Below, piece by piece: positions 26,192 to 34,764 of a stretch of 64,000 nucleotides of DNA. The position numbers and the translations under genes were made by a program. The DNA comes from Pelolinea submarina (GTDB lineage Bacteria > Chloroflexota > Anaerolineae > Anaerolineales > Anaerolineaceae), in NCBI RefSeq assembly GCF_003966975.1, contig NZ_AP018437.1, forward strand, positions 2,728,001 to 2,792,000. The letters are read 5' to 3'. Within the stretch, counting starts at the first letter, position 1. Each line of letters opens with the position of its first letter. The notes under the pieces were generated by a model. It was not told the DNA's origin. It did no database searches and was given only the letters and a program-made list of their open reading frames with translations.

Positions 26192-27733
26192 CTAGCAATT
26201 CTGTTTTACAGATTCTCTTTGCTGTGTTCCAAGAATATCACCAGAAACGTAACGAAGCACAGTATGTTTATCGGCTTCCTCATGTTGGAAATCTTTGATA
26301 ATTCTGCCCTGGCGCATAACCATGACGCGATGGGACAACCCCAAAACTTCATCAATCTCAGAGGAATTGAACAATATCGCTAACCCATTCTTCGCCAACT
26401 CCTGGATAAGCAAATATATTTCTGATTTCGCACCCACGTCAATACCGCGCGTCGGGTCATCCAAAAGCAAAACTTTGGGCTGTGTGGCCAGCCACTTGGA
26501 TATGACTACTTTTTGCTGGTTTCCCCCGCTCAAATCCAACACGGCTTTATCTGCCGAGCTGGTGGAAATACTGAGCTTTTTAATATATTCCGATGAAAGG
26601 GTATTGATCCGGGATTGATTGGTCAGCCCCAGAAAATTGAGCAATTTCTTGAGGATCACCAATGAAATATTTTCCTTGATCGACCAGCGCATAATCAATC
26701 CATGGTCGCGGCGGTTGGCCGGAATTAAACCGATCCCGCTATTGATGGCTCCGGTAGAAAAATGGATATGCTGTAGTTGGCCATTCAACAGGACTTCGCC
26801 GCTGTCGCAGGCATCTATCCCAAATAGGACGTGGAATAATTCCCTGATCCCGCAGCCTTCCAAACCCGCAAATCCCAAGACCTCGCCTGGCCGCACGCTA
26901 AAATTAATATCCGCCAACTTGCCGGCAGCGTTGAGGTTCCTGACTTCTAAGATCGGATTATCATTCACTTTTAAATCAACAATTTTGGGAAAAGCTTCAT
27001 CCAGTTTGCGTCCGATCATCTTGGAGATAGCGAAAGGTACGTCTACCTCATTCTTATCCCAGGTACCGATATAGCCCCCATCCCGCAAGACAGTGATTCG
27101 GTCACATATCTGGAATACTTCCTCCATGCGGTGAGAAATATAAAGGATGGTAATGCCCTGTTCTTTTAGGCGCACAATCAAATCAAACAGGGCCTTGGTT
27201 TCCTTATCGGTAAGCGCTGAATTGGGTTCATCCATGATAACAATCTTGCCCTCATAAACCAGGGCCTTGGCAATTTCAATGATCTGTTGGTCCGCGATGC
27301 TTAGATTTCCTACATTAGCGTTCAGGTCAATATTCACACCCATACGGTTGAATACGTCACACGCCAACGCGCGCATTTTCTTGTCATTAAGGAATAAGCT
27401 GTGGGAAATCTCCTTGCCGGCAAAGACATTGGAGACCACGTCCAAAGCTGGAAAACAATAGAATTCCTGGTAAATGATGTTAATACCCGCTTCATGCGCC
27501 TGATGCGGGTTTGAGAAATTAATTTCTTTACCCTCCAAAAGAATTTTGCCTGAATCCGGCTGGTAATTGCCCGCAAGGATCTTCATCAAGGTGGATTTGC
27601 CGGCGCCGTTCTCCCCAACAATAGCATGCACTTCCCCTCTTTTAACGGAGAAACTGACATTATTGAGCGCATGGACGCCGCCAAAACGCTTGTCGACATT
27701 TTTTAGTTCAAGAATTACTTCTTTGCGGGACAT
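26192..27733 (-). CDS. Sugar ABC transporter ATP-binding protein (RbsA/XylG type)
   Basis: 513 aa with two fused ATPase domains. Domain 1 has GENGAGKSTLMKIL, the Q-loop region IIYQEF, LSIADQQIIEIAKAL and VIMDEPNSALT. Domain 2 has the degenerate Walker A GLEGCGIREL, the signature LSGGNQQKVVISKWL and LLLDDPTRGIDVG. This is the CUT2-family energiser. The partners are the binding protein at 27811 and the permease at 28994. Confidence 0.95.
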   Translation of the reverse strand: MSRKEVILELKNVDKRFGGVHALNNVSFSVKRGEVHAIVGENGAGKSTLMKILAGNYQPDSGKILLEGKEINFSNPHQAHEAGINIIYQEFYCFPALDVVSNVFAGKEISHSLFLNDKKMRALACDVFNRMGVNIDLNANVGNLSIADQQIIEIAKALVYEGKIVIMDEPNSALTDKETKALFDLIVRLKEQGITILYISHRMEEVFQICDRITVLRDGGYIGTWDKNEVDVPFAISKMIGRKLDEAFPKIVDLKVNDNPILEVRNLNAAGKLADINFSVRPGEVLGFAGLEGCGIRELFHVLFGIDACDSGEVLLNGQLQHIHFSTGAINSGIGLIPANRRDHGLIMRWSIKENISLVILKKLLNFLGLTNQSRINTLSSEYIKKLSISTSSADKAVLDLSGGNQQKVVISKWLATQPKVLLLDDPTRGIDVGAKSEIYLLIQELAKNGLAILFNSSEIDEVLGLSHRVMVMRQGRIIKDFQHEEADKHTVLRYVSGDILGTQQRESVKQNC

Positions 27734-27768
27734 TCATTCTCCAATATTTCAAGTAAAATTCTTTTGGG

Positions 27769-27799
27769 GGGATCAGAGCGGGAATCCCGCTCTGATCCC
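27769..27799 (-). terminator. Hairpin between binding-protein and ATPase genes
   Basis: A 14-bp perfect repeat GGGATCAGAGCGGG with a 3-base loop lies 12 bases past the binding-protein stop; on the minus strand it is followed by CCCCAAAAG, so there is no U-tract. It probably protects the upstream message or causes partial termination. Confidence 0.55.
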
Positions 27800-27810
27800 T
27801 GCACGGTAAA

Positions 27811-28905
27811 TTAATCAGTGAACGGAACTACGTTCGCCTTGATGGATTCCAGATTCTCTGCCAGGAAATTCTTGTACCATTCCTGCGCTACGGCAGAATC
27901 AGCAGCTCTTTCCTTGACCGATTCCAGATTATCGATTGTAACAATTTCAGCCGGAAGCAGTACCTGTCCAGCGGGCAGTTCAGCACCATTGACCACATGA
28001 TCGATCATGAAATACATGGGTAAATAACCCTGCAGATAGGGGTGCTGGCCGATGGCCGCATCCACAAAGCCATTCTCAATCGCATCCAATGTCTCAGGAA
28101 TTAAATCAGCGGTGACAGTAACGAAATCGATTCCTTCTTCATTGAGTTTAGGCATCAAGTCGGCAAAGGTGGGGCCTTCGAAAGTGCACAGACCAATCCC
28201 TGCAACGATGTCTGGGTTGGCGGTAACAGTATTTTCCCAGAATGCGTAGTTGGTAGTCTGTTCAGCGGTGGAATCATAGGTTTCCACAACAATGTTGGGG
28301 TAATCCGCGAAGACTTCGCGGGCACCCTGATCGCGCAACTGCAGTGGCAGCGCCGGCGGGTAGCAGGAACCGATGATCACCAGACCCTCGGTAATGCCCG
28401 CGTCAACAACTGCCTGGGCTTCCGCGCGGCCGAATTCCACTTCGTTTGCGCCAAAATACGCCTGGCGGGGTGTTCCGGGTGCGTCGCCGTTGGCAACCAT
28501 GATGATCTTGGCTTCTTCAGCGTATTGGTTCAGGATGGGCGTCCAGGGATCCTGAGGATTTGGGACAAGCGCCATTCCGGATGGGTTCTTGGCCAGCAGA
28601 CCTTCAAACATGGAGATGGCCGTGGGGGCATCCATCTTGGTCGGGCCGGTTACTTCGCAATCCACCGCGTCGGGATATTCAGCGCAGGCAGCTTCCGCGC
28701 CTACTTTGATTTCCACGGAAAACTCGGACTCGAAGTTATGCATGACAAAGCCAAAGAAAGCTTTTTCCTGCGCAGCGGTGTCTTCGGCCATTTCCCCATC
28801 GGCGGCAGGTGCAGCCTCTGCGGCTTCCGCAGCCGGTTGGCAAGCGATGAGAGCCAGAGAAGCAATAGCCAAGATACAAATTAGTGACAGAACTCTTTTC
28901 GACAT
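27811..28905 (-). CDS. Sugar ABC transporter substrate-binding lipoprotein (CUT2 type)
   Basis: 364 aa from the ATG at 28905, which has AAAGGAG before it; a longer in-frame start gives no proper signal peptide. Lipobox LIAC (Cys22). It is a type-I periplasmic-binding fold like ribose- or autoinducer-binding proteins: FFGFVMHNFESEFSVEIKVG at the first strand, SGMALVPNPQDPW in the hinge region, and PDIVAGIGLC. It determines the specificity of the cluster's importer; the sugar cannot be read from the sequence. Confidence 0.92.
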   Translation of the reverse strand: MSKRVLSLICILAIASLALIACQPAAEAAEAAPAADGEMAEDTAAQEKAFFGFVMHNFESEFSVEIKVGAEAACAEYPDAVDCEVTGPTKMDAPTAISMFEGLLAKNPSGMALVPNPQDPWTPILNQYAEEAKIIMVANGDAPGTPRQAYFGANEVEFGRAEAQAVVDAGITEGLVIIGSCYPPALPLQLRDQGAREVFADYPNIVVETYDSTAEQTTNYAFWENTVTANPDIVAGIGLCTFEGPTFADLMPKLNEEGIDFVTVTADLIPETLDAIENGFVDAAIGQHPYLQGYLPMYFMIDHVVNGAELPAGQVLLPAEIVTIDNLESVKERAADSAVAQEWYKNFLAENLESIKANVVPFTD

Positions 28906-28993
28906 TTTTACTCCTTTAATTTTCAATAGATACTTCCAATAGAAAAACAAGATTCTTCTTAGTTCACCTCCGTCGACCTTTTAATTTCCACAC

Positions 28994-30007
28994 TTATGAT
29001 TTGCGCTGTGTCTTAAGCACAGTGCTAACTGCTACGGCGATCAATATAACTGCGCCGGTTACAAAATTATTCCAATACGCCCCTACTCCCATCAACACCA
29101 GGCCGTTACGAAGAATACCGATCAGGAAAGCGCCCAGGAAAGCACCCAGGACGGATGCATAGCCTCCATTCAGGTCAGCGCCGCCGATCACCGCCGCGCC
29201 AATAGCGTCCATTTCCATGCCGGAACCGACATTGGGATCAAAGGTTTGAAAGAAGGACAGGAGCACACCGGCAGCAATGGCAGCGACAACACCGCTCATT
29301 ACCATCACACTGAGACGGATTCTTTTTTCGTTGATCCCTGCAAAAACAGCCGCCTGTTTGTTCGCCCCAACTGCCAGAACATGCCTGCCGAACACGCTTT
29401 TTTTCAATAGGATATGGCCAATGATCGCCACAACAATAAATATAAAAAACGGTACCGGTAATCCGGCGATCTTTCCCGGTCCCAGTTCAAGGAAAGATGA
29501 CTCCTGCCAGATGACAATGGGTTTGGCATTGCTCAACCCCACCGCCAGCCCCCAGAACAAATTGGTTGTGCCCAGGGTAATGATCATTGGATGAACGTTG
29601 AACACCAGGCTGAGGCCGCCATTCAATAATCCGCACAGCGCGCCCAGCATGATTCCTAAACAGAAAGCCAGCCATGGATTCATGCCCTTGTCCATCAACC
29701 AGGCCATCACAAAGGTAACCAGCGTAATAATTCGGCCGACAGAAATATCAATCTGCCCCGACCCAATTACAAATGACAGGCCGATGGTTAACAAGCCGTA
29801 AAATGAAACCTGCCGGCCAACTTTGAGCAAGTTGCTGACCGAGAAGAAATACGGACTGCCAAAACTAAGCAGCAAAACCATTACCAGGACAGCAGCCAAC
29901 ACGCCGACTTCATCAAAATGGAACTTCCGGCCGGGATTATTAAGTCCCGTCTCCACGCTATCCGCCTCATCCCGCACTTTCTTTTTCAGCTTGAACAGTT
30001 GGCCCAT
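28994..30007 (-). CDS. Sugar ABC transporter permease (RbsC type)
   Basis: 337 aa with about nine or ten membrane helices and RbsC-like landmarks: IGLSFVIGSGQIDISVGRII after the second helices, and GVVAAIAAGVLL, DAIGAAVIGGADLNGGYAS and LGAFLGAFLIGILRNGLVLMG near the C-terminus. It forms the channel of the CUT2 importer. It lies 25 bases downstream of the transaldolase gene. Confidence 0.94.
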   Translation of the reverse strand: MGQLFKLKKKVRDEADSVETGLNNPGRKFHFDEVGVLAAVLVMVLLLSFGSPYFFSVSNLLKVGRQVSFYGLLTIGLSFVIGSGQIDISVGRIITLVTFVMAWLMDKGMNPWLAFCLGIMLGALCGLLNGGLSLVFNVHPMIITLGTTNLFWGLAVGLSNAKPIVIWQESSFLELGPGKIAGLPVPFFIFIVVAIIGHILLKKSVFGRHVLAVGANKQAAVFAGINEKRIRLSVMVMSGVVAAIAAGVLLSFFQTFDPNVGSGMEMDAIGAAVIGGADLNGGYASVLGAFLGAFLIGILRNGLVLMGVGAYWNNFVTGAVILIAVAVSTVLKTQRKS

Positions 30008-30032
30008 TTATAATTCTCCAAATTTGTGATGT

Positions 30033-31097
30033 TTATTTCGCTAATCGGTTCTCAGCTTCGTCCAGCACGCTATTCCAGTTTTTCAAAAAACTCTTGCGGA
30101 ATTTGACTACCGGGCCAAACTCTTCATATTCCTCGATATTCATTCCACCTTCTTCGTAACCCCGGCGGAAATCAGGCAGTTTTTCCATCAGTTCTTCGAC
30201 GACATAATCCGGAACCGGATTCTGGATGCGTTCGACAACCGGGATATCTGACCTCAATAATTCATCCGCCATGCCGCCCCAGTTGATCGTCACGCACACA
30301 TCCCCGCCTACCATCTCGGTAAAATGCTGCAAGCCGCGTGCGCCGCCGCCCACAAAAGTCACCTTGTACCCGCGGTCTACGTAGATCTGGTATAGCTTGC
30401 GCGCGATGGCGAGGCCGGATTGCCAGAGTATGTCAGGTGAAATATCAATCCCTTCCCGGGCAGCTTCCTCGGCCAAATATTCGTCGTAGATCCCGGTAAT
30501 ATGAGAAATATAGAGTTTCGGGAACTTTCCGCTTTTCTCGCTCACCTTTTTATAGAGCTCACAGAGATCAACGGCCTGTTGGATGGCAAAAACTTCAGTG
30601 GCATTGATCGGAATATCTTCTGCGATCAAAGTCTCCATCGCGATCAAACCCGATTTTGTGGTTGGAATTTTGCAGCAGATATTCTTGCCCACCTGGCGGT
30701 TTTTGTGCGCTTCACGGATCACTACTTCCGGGTCATCTTCATTGACCGGATCTCCCTGAATGCTGACAAAACCATTCTCGCCATTGCTATCCTCATAGAT
30801 AGGCAGGAACTTTTCGGCGATGGGTCCAATCAGACGGCGCTGTAACTCCTCTTCTGCGGCTGTTGCAGAGGAGGCTTCTTTGAGCACCTGATCAAAAATC
30901 TGGTTCGCATATTCCTTTTCACGCGGACGGTCAAAGATCATCTTGCCGCAGTAAGAAGGGTTGCAGGTGCAGCCCTTGGCACCCTCGTCAATAGCCCAAT
31001 CGGCTTCCTCACGGGTCGGGTTATTAATCCAGAATTTTGTCTTTGTGAGTCTTTCTACTCTATGAAAATAATTATTCGTCATCAGTTTTCCATCCAT
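30033..31097 (-). CDS. Transaldolase family protein
   Basis: 354 aa. It has the family features CTCNPSYC (the GxTTNPS-like strand), the Schiff-base lysine in ICCKIPTTKSGLIAMETL, ATEVFAIQQAVDL and ISHITGIYDEY. The sequence diverges from housekeeping TalA/TalB and from short FSA-type enzymes, so the acceptor and donor may differ. The ATG at 31097 overlaps the upstream stop (TAATG); an ATG five codons later is an alternative. It sits between the racemase-like gene and the permease, so it is likely part of the same breakdown route as the transketolase. Confidence 0.85.
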   Translation of the reverse strand: MDGKLMTNNYFHRVERLTKTKFWINNPTREEADWAIDEGAKGCTCNPSYCGKMIFDRPREKEYANQIFDQVLKEASSATAAEEELQRRLIGPIAEKFLPIYEDSNGENGFVSIQGDPVNEDDPEVVIREAHKNRQVGKNICCKIPTTKSGLIAMETLIAEDIPINATEVFAIQQAVDLCELYKKVSEKSGKFPKLYISHITGIYDEYLAEEAAREGIDISPDILWQSGLAIARKLYQIYVDRGYKVTFVGGGARGLQHFTEMVGGDVCVTINWGGMADELLRSDIPVVERIQNPVPDYVVEELMEKLPDFRRGYEEGGMNIEEYEEFGPVVKFRKSFLKNWNSVLDEAENRLAK

Positions 31098-31918
31098 TAT
31101 TTATTCACCAAAATCTCGCGCATGGCTTCAAAACCATACTGCCCGCTGGTATAAATCGGTACACCGAATTCTTTCTCAGGGTCCGGATATGAAAGCAGGA
31201 ACACGGACATGGACAGCTGCGCGAAAACAACGCTGTCAATCTTTTCTTCTTTTAAGTTAGTCCTGACTGCCTCTGCCAAAGCGCGGTTATGCCCTTCAAT
31301 GTCGAACTTAGCCAGGCATTCCCAGGGTGCTTCTGTATGCAGGCCGCTGATTTGAATCTTTCCCGCTTTACCCATGCGTGCGGCGGTTTCTTCGAGCAGC
31401 AATTGGGTACTTTTGACCGTCGGCCCGTGCGTGGCAACCACCAATATCCTGCCGCCGTGGTTCACGGCTTTTTCCATCATAGGCAAGTCAATGGGGAGAA
31501 CCGGTACGCCGTAAGGCTCAAGTGCCTTGGCTACAAAAGGGTAAGAGCGGTTCATGGTCGAACAGGTAATCAGGACCGCGTCCACCTGCGTCAATTCAAC
31601 CAAATCAACCGCATAGCGCGCCATGGCGTCGATGTTGGATTGCGGCGGAGTGGCTTCGCCCTTGTGATAGGCTTCCATGAAATTCAACTGCATGGCTTCC
31701 GTGCCTGCGTTGATCAAATGAACGCCGGGCAAGTATTTTCGGCCGAAATAAGTTGCCCACAACATGATCCAGGAGCTGCCGTTCAGGACGCCCAACTTCT
31801 TTCCTTTAAGCGCTTCCTCTCCGTATGGTTCAGGGCCTAAGTGGGCAATGCCCATTACCTTCAGGTAATCCCTGAAAAGACCAAGGCCATTCACTTCTTC
31901 CCATGGATATGAATTCAT
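31097..31918 (-). CDS. Asp/Glu racemase superfamily protein
   Basis: 273 aa. It shows the superfamily's first catalytic cysteine in VDAVLITCSTMNRSYPFV (Cys119) and the Rossmann-like strand GRILVVATHGPTVKSTQLLL. The second catalytic cysteine expected near residue 225 is absent: the matching strand reads DSVVFAQLSMSVF. A single-cysteine member may be an isomerase or decarboxylase-type enzyme rather than a two-base racemase. The start overlaps the transketolase stop as ATGA. Confidence 0.7.
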   Translation of the reverse strand: MNSYPWEEVNGLGLFRDYLKVMGIAHLGPEPYGEEALKGKKLGVLNGSSWIMLWATYFGRKYLPGVHLINAGTEAMQLNFMEAYHKGEATPPQSNIDAMARYAVDLVELTQVDAVLITCSTMNRSYPFVAKALEPYGVPVLPIDLPMMEKAVNHGGRILVVATHGPTVKSTQLLLEETAARMGKAGKIQISGLHTEAPWECLAKFDIEGHNRALAEAVRTNLKEEKIDSVVFAQLSMSVFLLSYPDPEKEFGVPIYTSGQYGFEAMREILVNK

Positions 31919-32883
31919 TGCAACCTGCTTTCTTTTAACTTGATGGATTCTACTGCCGCCCTGGCAATATCCTCCGGTTGCATTTGATAATACTGGAATA
32001 ATTCTTCAATTTCGCCGCTGTCCACCCAATGGTCGCGGATTCCGATTCGCTTCATCGGCACCGGATAGTTCTCAACCAATACCTCCGCCACCGCCGCGCC
32101 AAAGCCGGCAATGATGGAAGCGTTTTCCGCCGTGACTGCGCAGCCGGTTTTCGCGACCGATTCGATGATCATGTGTTCGTCAATGGGTTTGATGGATGCC
32201 AAATGGATCACCTCCGCGGAGATATTCTCCTTAGCCAGCAACTCGGCCGCTTTCAGGCAGCGATCCGTCATCATACCGGTTCCGAACAGCGTCACATCGG
32301 AACCCTTCCTGACCAGGCGGCCTTTGCCCCATTCGAATACGTGGTCTTGACCAAAGATATCGGGGAGCGCGTAACGGACCACGCGGAAATAAACCGGGCC
32401 GGGAGTCTCGTAAGCTGTTTTCATGATTGCGCGCATATCGGCCGGGTCGCCCGGAGCGGCCACCTTTAAATTCGGGATGGTTCGCATGAACGCGATATCC
32501 TCAAATGAATTGTGCGAGGCTCCAGCTTTACTGGTGGGAAGGCCGACATACGATCCGGGCACTTTCACATCCAGCTCGGGGAAACAAATCGATAAAGCAA
32601 ATTGGTCGATGGATTTGCGGGAAACAAACGAGGCAAATGTGCACGGGAAAGGTTTATACCCGACTGTTGCCAAGCCGGCCGCGATACCAAAGAGGTTTTG
32701 TTCGGCAATACCTACTTGAATAAAACGTTCCGGGTATTTATCTTTGAAGTAAACAATACGAGTTGAGGTGTGCAAATCAGCATCCAGCACTAAAATATCT
32801 TCGTGTTCCTGGCCTAATTCAGCCAATGTTTGGCCGAAGATTTCGCGCATTTGGGGATTCTTTTTAATCGCTTTTTCAGACAT
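31915..32883 (-). CDS. Transketolase, C-terminal subunit
   Basis: 322 aa from the ATG at 32883; the longer upstream frame runs into the N-terminal subunit gene. It contains the pyrimidine-binding domain (VLDADLHTSTRIVYFKDKYP, with the TPP-activating Glu in FIQVGIAEQNLFGIAAGLA) and the C-terminal domain (VTLFGTGMMTDRCLKAAELL). It pairs with the separate N-terminal subunit encoded 7 bases upstream. Confidence 0.93.
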   Translation of the reverse strand: MSEKAIKKNPQMREIFGQTLAELGQEHEDILVLDADLHTSTRIVYFKDKYPERFIQVGIAEQNLFGIAAGLATVGYKPFPCTFASFVSRKSIDQFALSICFPELDVKVPGSYVGLPTSKAGASHNSFEDIAFMRTIPNLKVAAPGDPADMRAIMKTAYETPGPVYFRVVRYALPDIFGQDHVFEWGKGRLVRKGSDVTLFGTGMMTDRCLKAAELLAKENISAEVIHLASIKPIDEHMIIESVAKTGCAVTAENASIIAGFGAAVAEVLVENYPVPMKRIGIRDHWVDSGEIEELFQYYQMQPEDIARAAVESIKLKESRLQ

Positions 32884-32890
32884 TTCTGTT

Positions 32891-33766
32891 TTATCCTTCC
32901 AACCGGCTGTAACCCTGCTCTGGTTTCCCATACCGCAGCGAGAGCTCGCGCAGCATTTCATCCGTCTCTTGCGGAGATGGGTGCTGTGTGTGCCATTTAT
33001 AGTTAAATTCTGTCTTATCAATACCGCGCCCTTTTACGGTGTGGGCAATAACCATGATCGGTTTGCCGCGCGGCATGACCCAACGCGCGCGGTAGAATGC
33101 GCCATACAATTCCTGGATATCGTGGCCGTCTACTTCAACCACATCCCAGCCGAACGCCTCCCACTTTTCGCGCACGGGTTCAATAGCCATTTCATCCCAA
33201 ACAAACCCTTTTGCCATAACCTTGTTGTAATCCAGGATCGCCACCAGATTATCCAGATGATAATGACCGGCAGCCATGGCCGCTTCCCAAATATTTCCGG
33301 AGCTGGATTCGCCGTCCCCAATGAGGCAATAGATGCGGGATTGGGATAGTTCTCTTTTGCGAACGCCCCAAGCCGCACCAACCGCGATGGATAACCCCAT
33401 GCCCAGTGAACCGCCGGAACTCTCCAGCCCTTTTGTGCGGCGCATATCCGTATGCCCTTCAATACCGCCAATTTGGCAGTAGCGGTACAGGTCATCAATC
33501 GGGAAAAATCCCTTCAATGCCAGAGTGGCATACAGCGCCGGTGAAGCATGGGCTTTGGAAAGGAAAAATCGATCTCGTTCTTCAAGATCGGGATTTTTGG
33601 GATCCACTTTCATCATCTGGAAATAAAGTACAGCCATAATTTCAGCCATTGATAAAGATCCACCCGGATGCCCCCATTGCCCGCATGTGATCATTTCCAG
33701 GCTTAAGCGCCTGATTTGGTAAGCGTAATCTTCCAATCGAGCGACCTGCTCGTTTTGTAGCCGCAT
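32891..33766 (-). CDS. Transketolase, N-terminal subunit
   Basis: 291 aa from the ATG at 33766, which is preceded by CTGGAGGTC. It is the thiamine-diphosphate-binding half: GHPGGSLSMAEIMAVLYF, LSKAHASPALYATLAL, GSLGMGLSIAVGAAWG, and the cofactor motif IGDGESSSGNIWEAAMAAGH ... DYNK. Split transketolases are common in bacteria and archaea and often serve special sugar pathways. It is the first gene of the minus-strand cluster, divergent from the GntR gene. Confidence 0.94.
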   Translation of the reverse strand: MRLQNEQVARLEDYAYQIRRLSLEMITCGQWGHPGGSLSMAEIMAVLYFQMMKVDPKNPDLEERDRFFLSKAHASPALYATLALKGFFPIDDLYRYCQIGGIEGHTDMRRTKGLESSGGSLGMGLSIAVGAAWGVRKRELSQSRIYCLIGDGESSSGNIWEAAMAAGHYHLDNLVAILDYNKVMAKGFVWDEMAIEPVREKWEAFGWDVVEVDGHDIQELYGAFYRARWVMPRGKPIMVIAHTVKGRGIDKTEFNYKWHTQHPSPQETDEMLRELSLRYGKPEQGYSRLEG

Positions 33767-33906
33767 TTGGTGACCTCCAGTAGAACAAAATGAATGATTC
33801 AACAGTATTAATTTATCAGGTAATATACAAATTGTCAATATATTGTATACAGATTAACCGATATATTAATACACCAACAAGCGTATTTATATAATATAAT
33901 TCAGGT
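33767..33906. promoter_or_regulatory. Divergent control region of transketolase cluster and gntR-type gene
   Basis: 140 very AT-rich bases between divergent genes. A TGTATACA palindrome at 33844-33851 inside ATATTGTATACAGATT resembles operators of FadR-type GntR proteins (TnGT-n-ACnA). Two overlapping TATAAT boxes at 33890-33900 lie only 6-11 bases before the gntR ATG at 33907, which suggests a leaderless or near-leaderless message for the regulator. Confidence 0.5.
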
Positions 33907-34581
33907 ATGAGCGATAAAATCACACTTCAAGAAGAGGCTTACCTTTTCATCAAATCCAAGATCCTCAACCTCGGTTTTAAACCAGGTGAATACATCACCG
34001 ATCTGCAAATCGCGGAAAACCTGAATATCAGCCGCACGCCGGTTCGTGAAGCTTTCCGTATATTGGAACGGGAAGGGTTGTTGATCTATGAACCGAAGAG
34101 AGGATGGAAGGTATATTCACTGACCCTTGACGATATCAAAGAAATCTTCGAGATAAAGATCAACCTTGAAGCATTATTGGCCAAAAAAGCAGCCCAATGC
34201 ACAGACAACGCATTAAGGACAGAGTTGAAGCAGACGATTACTGCCATGCGCGAAGCAGCCGATGGCGATGATGTGGATTCTTGGGTGAACCTGGACAAGA
34301 GTTTACACAGTTTGATTTTCACCATGGCGGACAACCACCGCGCCATGACCTACATTGAAAATTTAAATGACCAGTGGAACCGCCTGCGGATTGGATTTTC
34401 AGCGCGCACCGGCCGTATGGGCCGCTCCATCATCGAGCATGAAAAACTGGTGGAAGCCATTTTATCCGGAGATGAGGAATTGGCCGAAAAAGAGACAGTC
34501 GAGCATCTGGAGAAAGTCCGGGACGAACTTACTTCCCTGTTGATCAACATGGTACTGCCATATGCCCGGGACGGTATTTAA
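33907..34581 (+). CDS. GntR family regulator, FadR/FCD subfamily
   Basis: 224 aa. N-terminal winged helix (LGFKPGEYITDLQIAENLNI followed by SRTPVREAFRILEREGLL), then an all-helical FCD ligand domain with Asp/His positions (DLDDIKEIFEIK-like start, LDKSLHSLIF, IIEHEKLVEAILSGDEELAE). FCD-type regulators usually sense organic acids or sugar acids. Its divergent position makes it the likely regulator of the transketolase/ABC cluster. Confidence 0.92.
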   Translation: MSDKITLQEEAYLFIKSKILNLGFKPGEYITDLQIAENLNISRTPVREAFRILEREGLLIYEPKRGWKVYSLTLDDIKEIFEIKINLEALLAKKAAQCTDNALRTELKQTITAMREAADGDDVDSWVNLDKSLHSLIFTMADNHRAMTYIENLNDQWNRLRIGFSARTGRMGRSIIEHEKLVEAILSGDEELAEKETVEHLEKVRDELTSLLINMVLPYARDGI

Positions 34582-34619
34582 TAAATTGTGTAGTGTTTCA
34601 TCTACCGTATATAACAAAA

Positions 34620-34645
34620 AGCTGAAAGAATCTTTCAGCTTCTTG
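34620..34645 (+). terminator. Terminator of the gntR-type gene
   Basis: AGCTGAAAGA/TCTTTCAGCT hairpin about 40 bases past the stop, flanked by A and T tracts (CTTCTTGTATTTT). Confidence 0.75.
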
Positions 34646-34729
34646 TATTTTAAAACCAAGCCCAATATTCTTATTTATCTCATTAATAAATATTCGTTTA
34701 TTCCCCGTAAATAACAATGTATATTTCTA

Positions 34730-34764
34730 TTGACTTAATGTATAACATGTTGTACATTAACGGC
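34730..34764 (+). promoter_or_regulatory. Promoter with embedded palindromic operator, probably leaderless
   Basis: TTGACT (34730-34735), a 17-base spacer and TACATT (34753-34758). A 24-bp palindrome with half-site TAATGTA and core AACATGTT occupies 34736-34759, covering the spacer and the -10 box, with one mismatched pair. The ATG of the first gene (34765) is 7 bases after the -10 box and has no ribosome site, so the message is probably leaderless. The XRE protein encoded next is the natural candidate to bind here. Confidence 0.6.
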
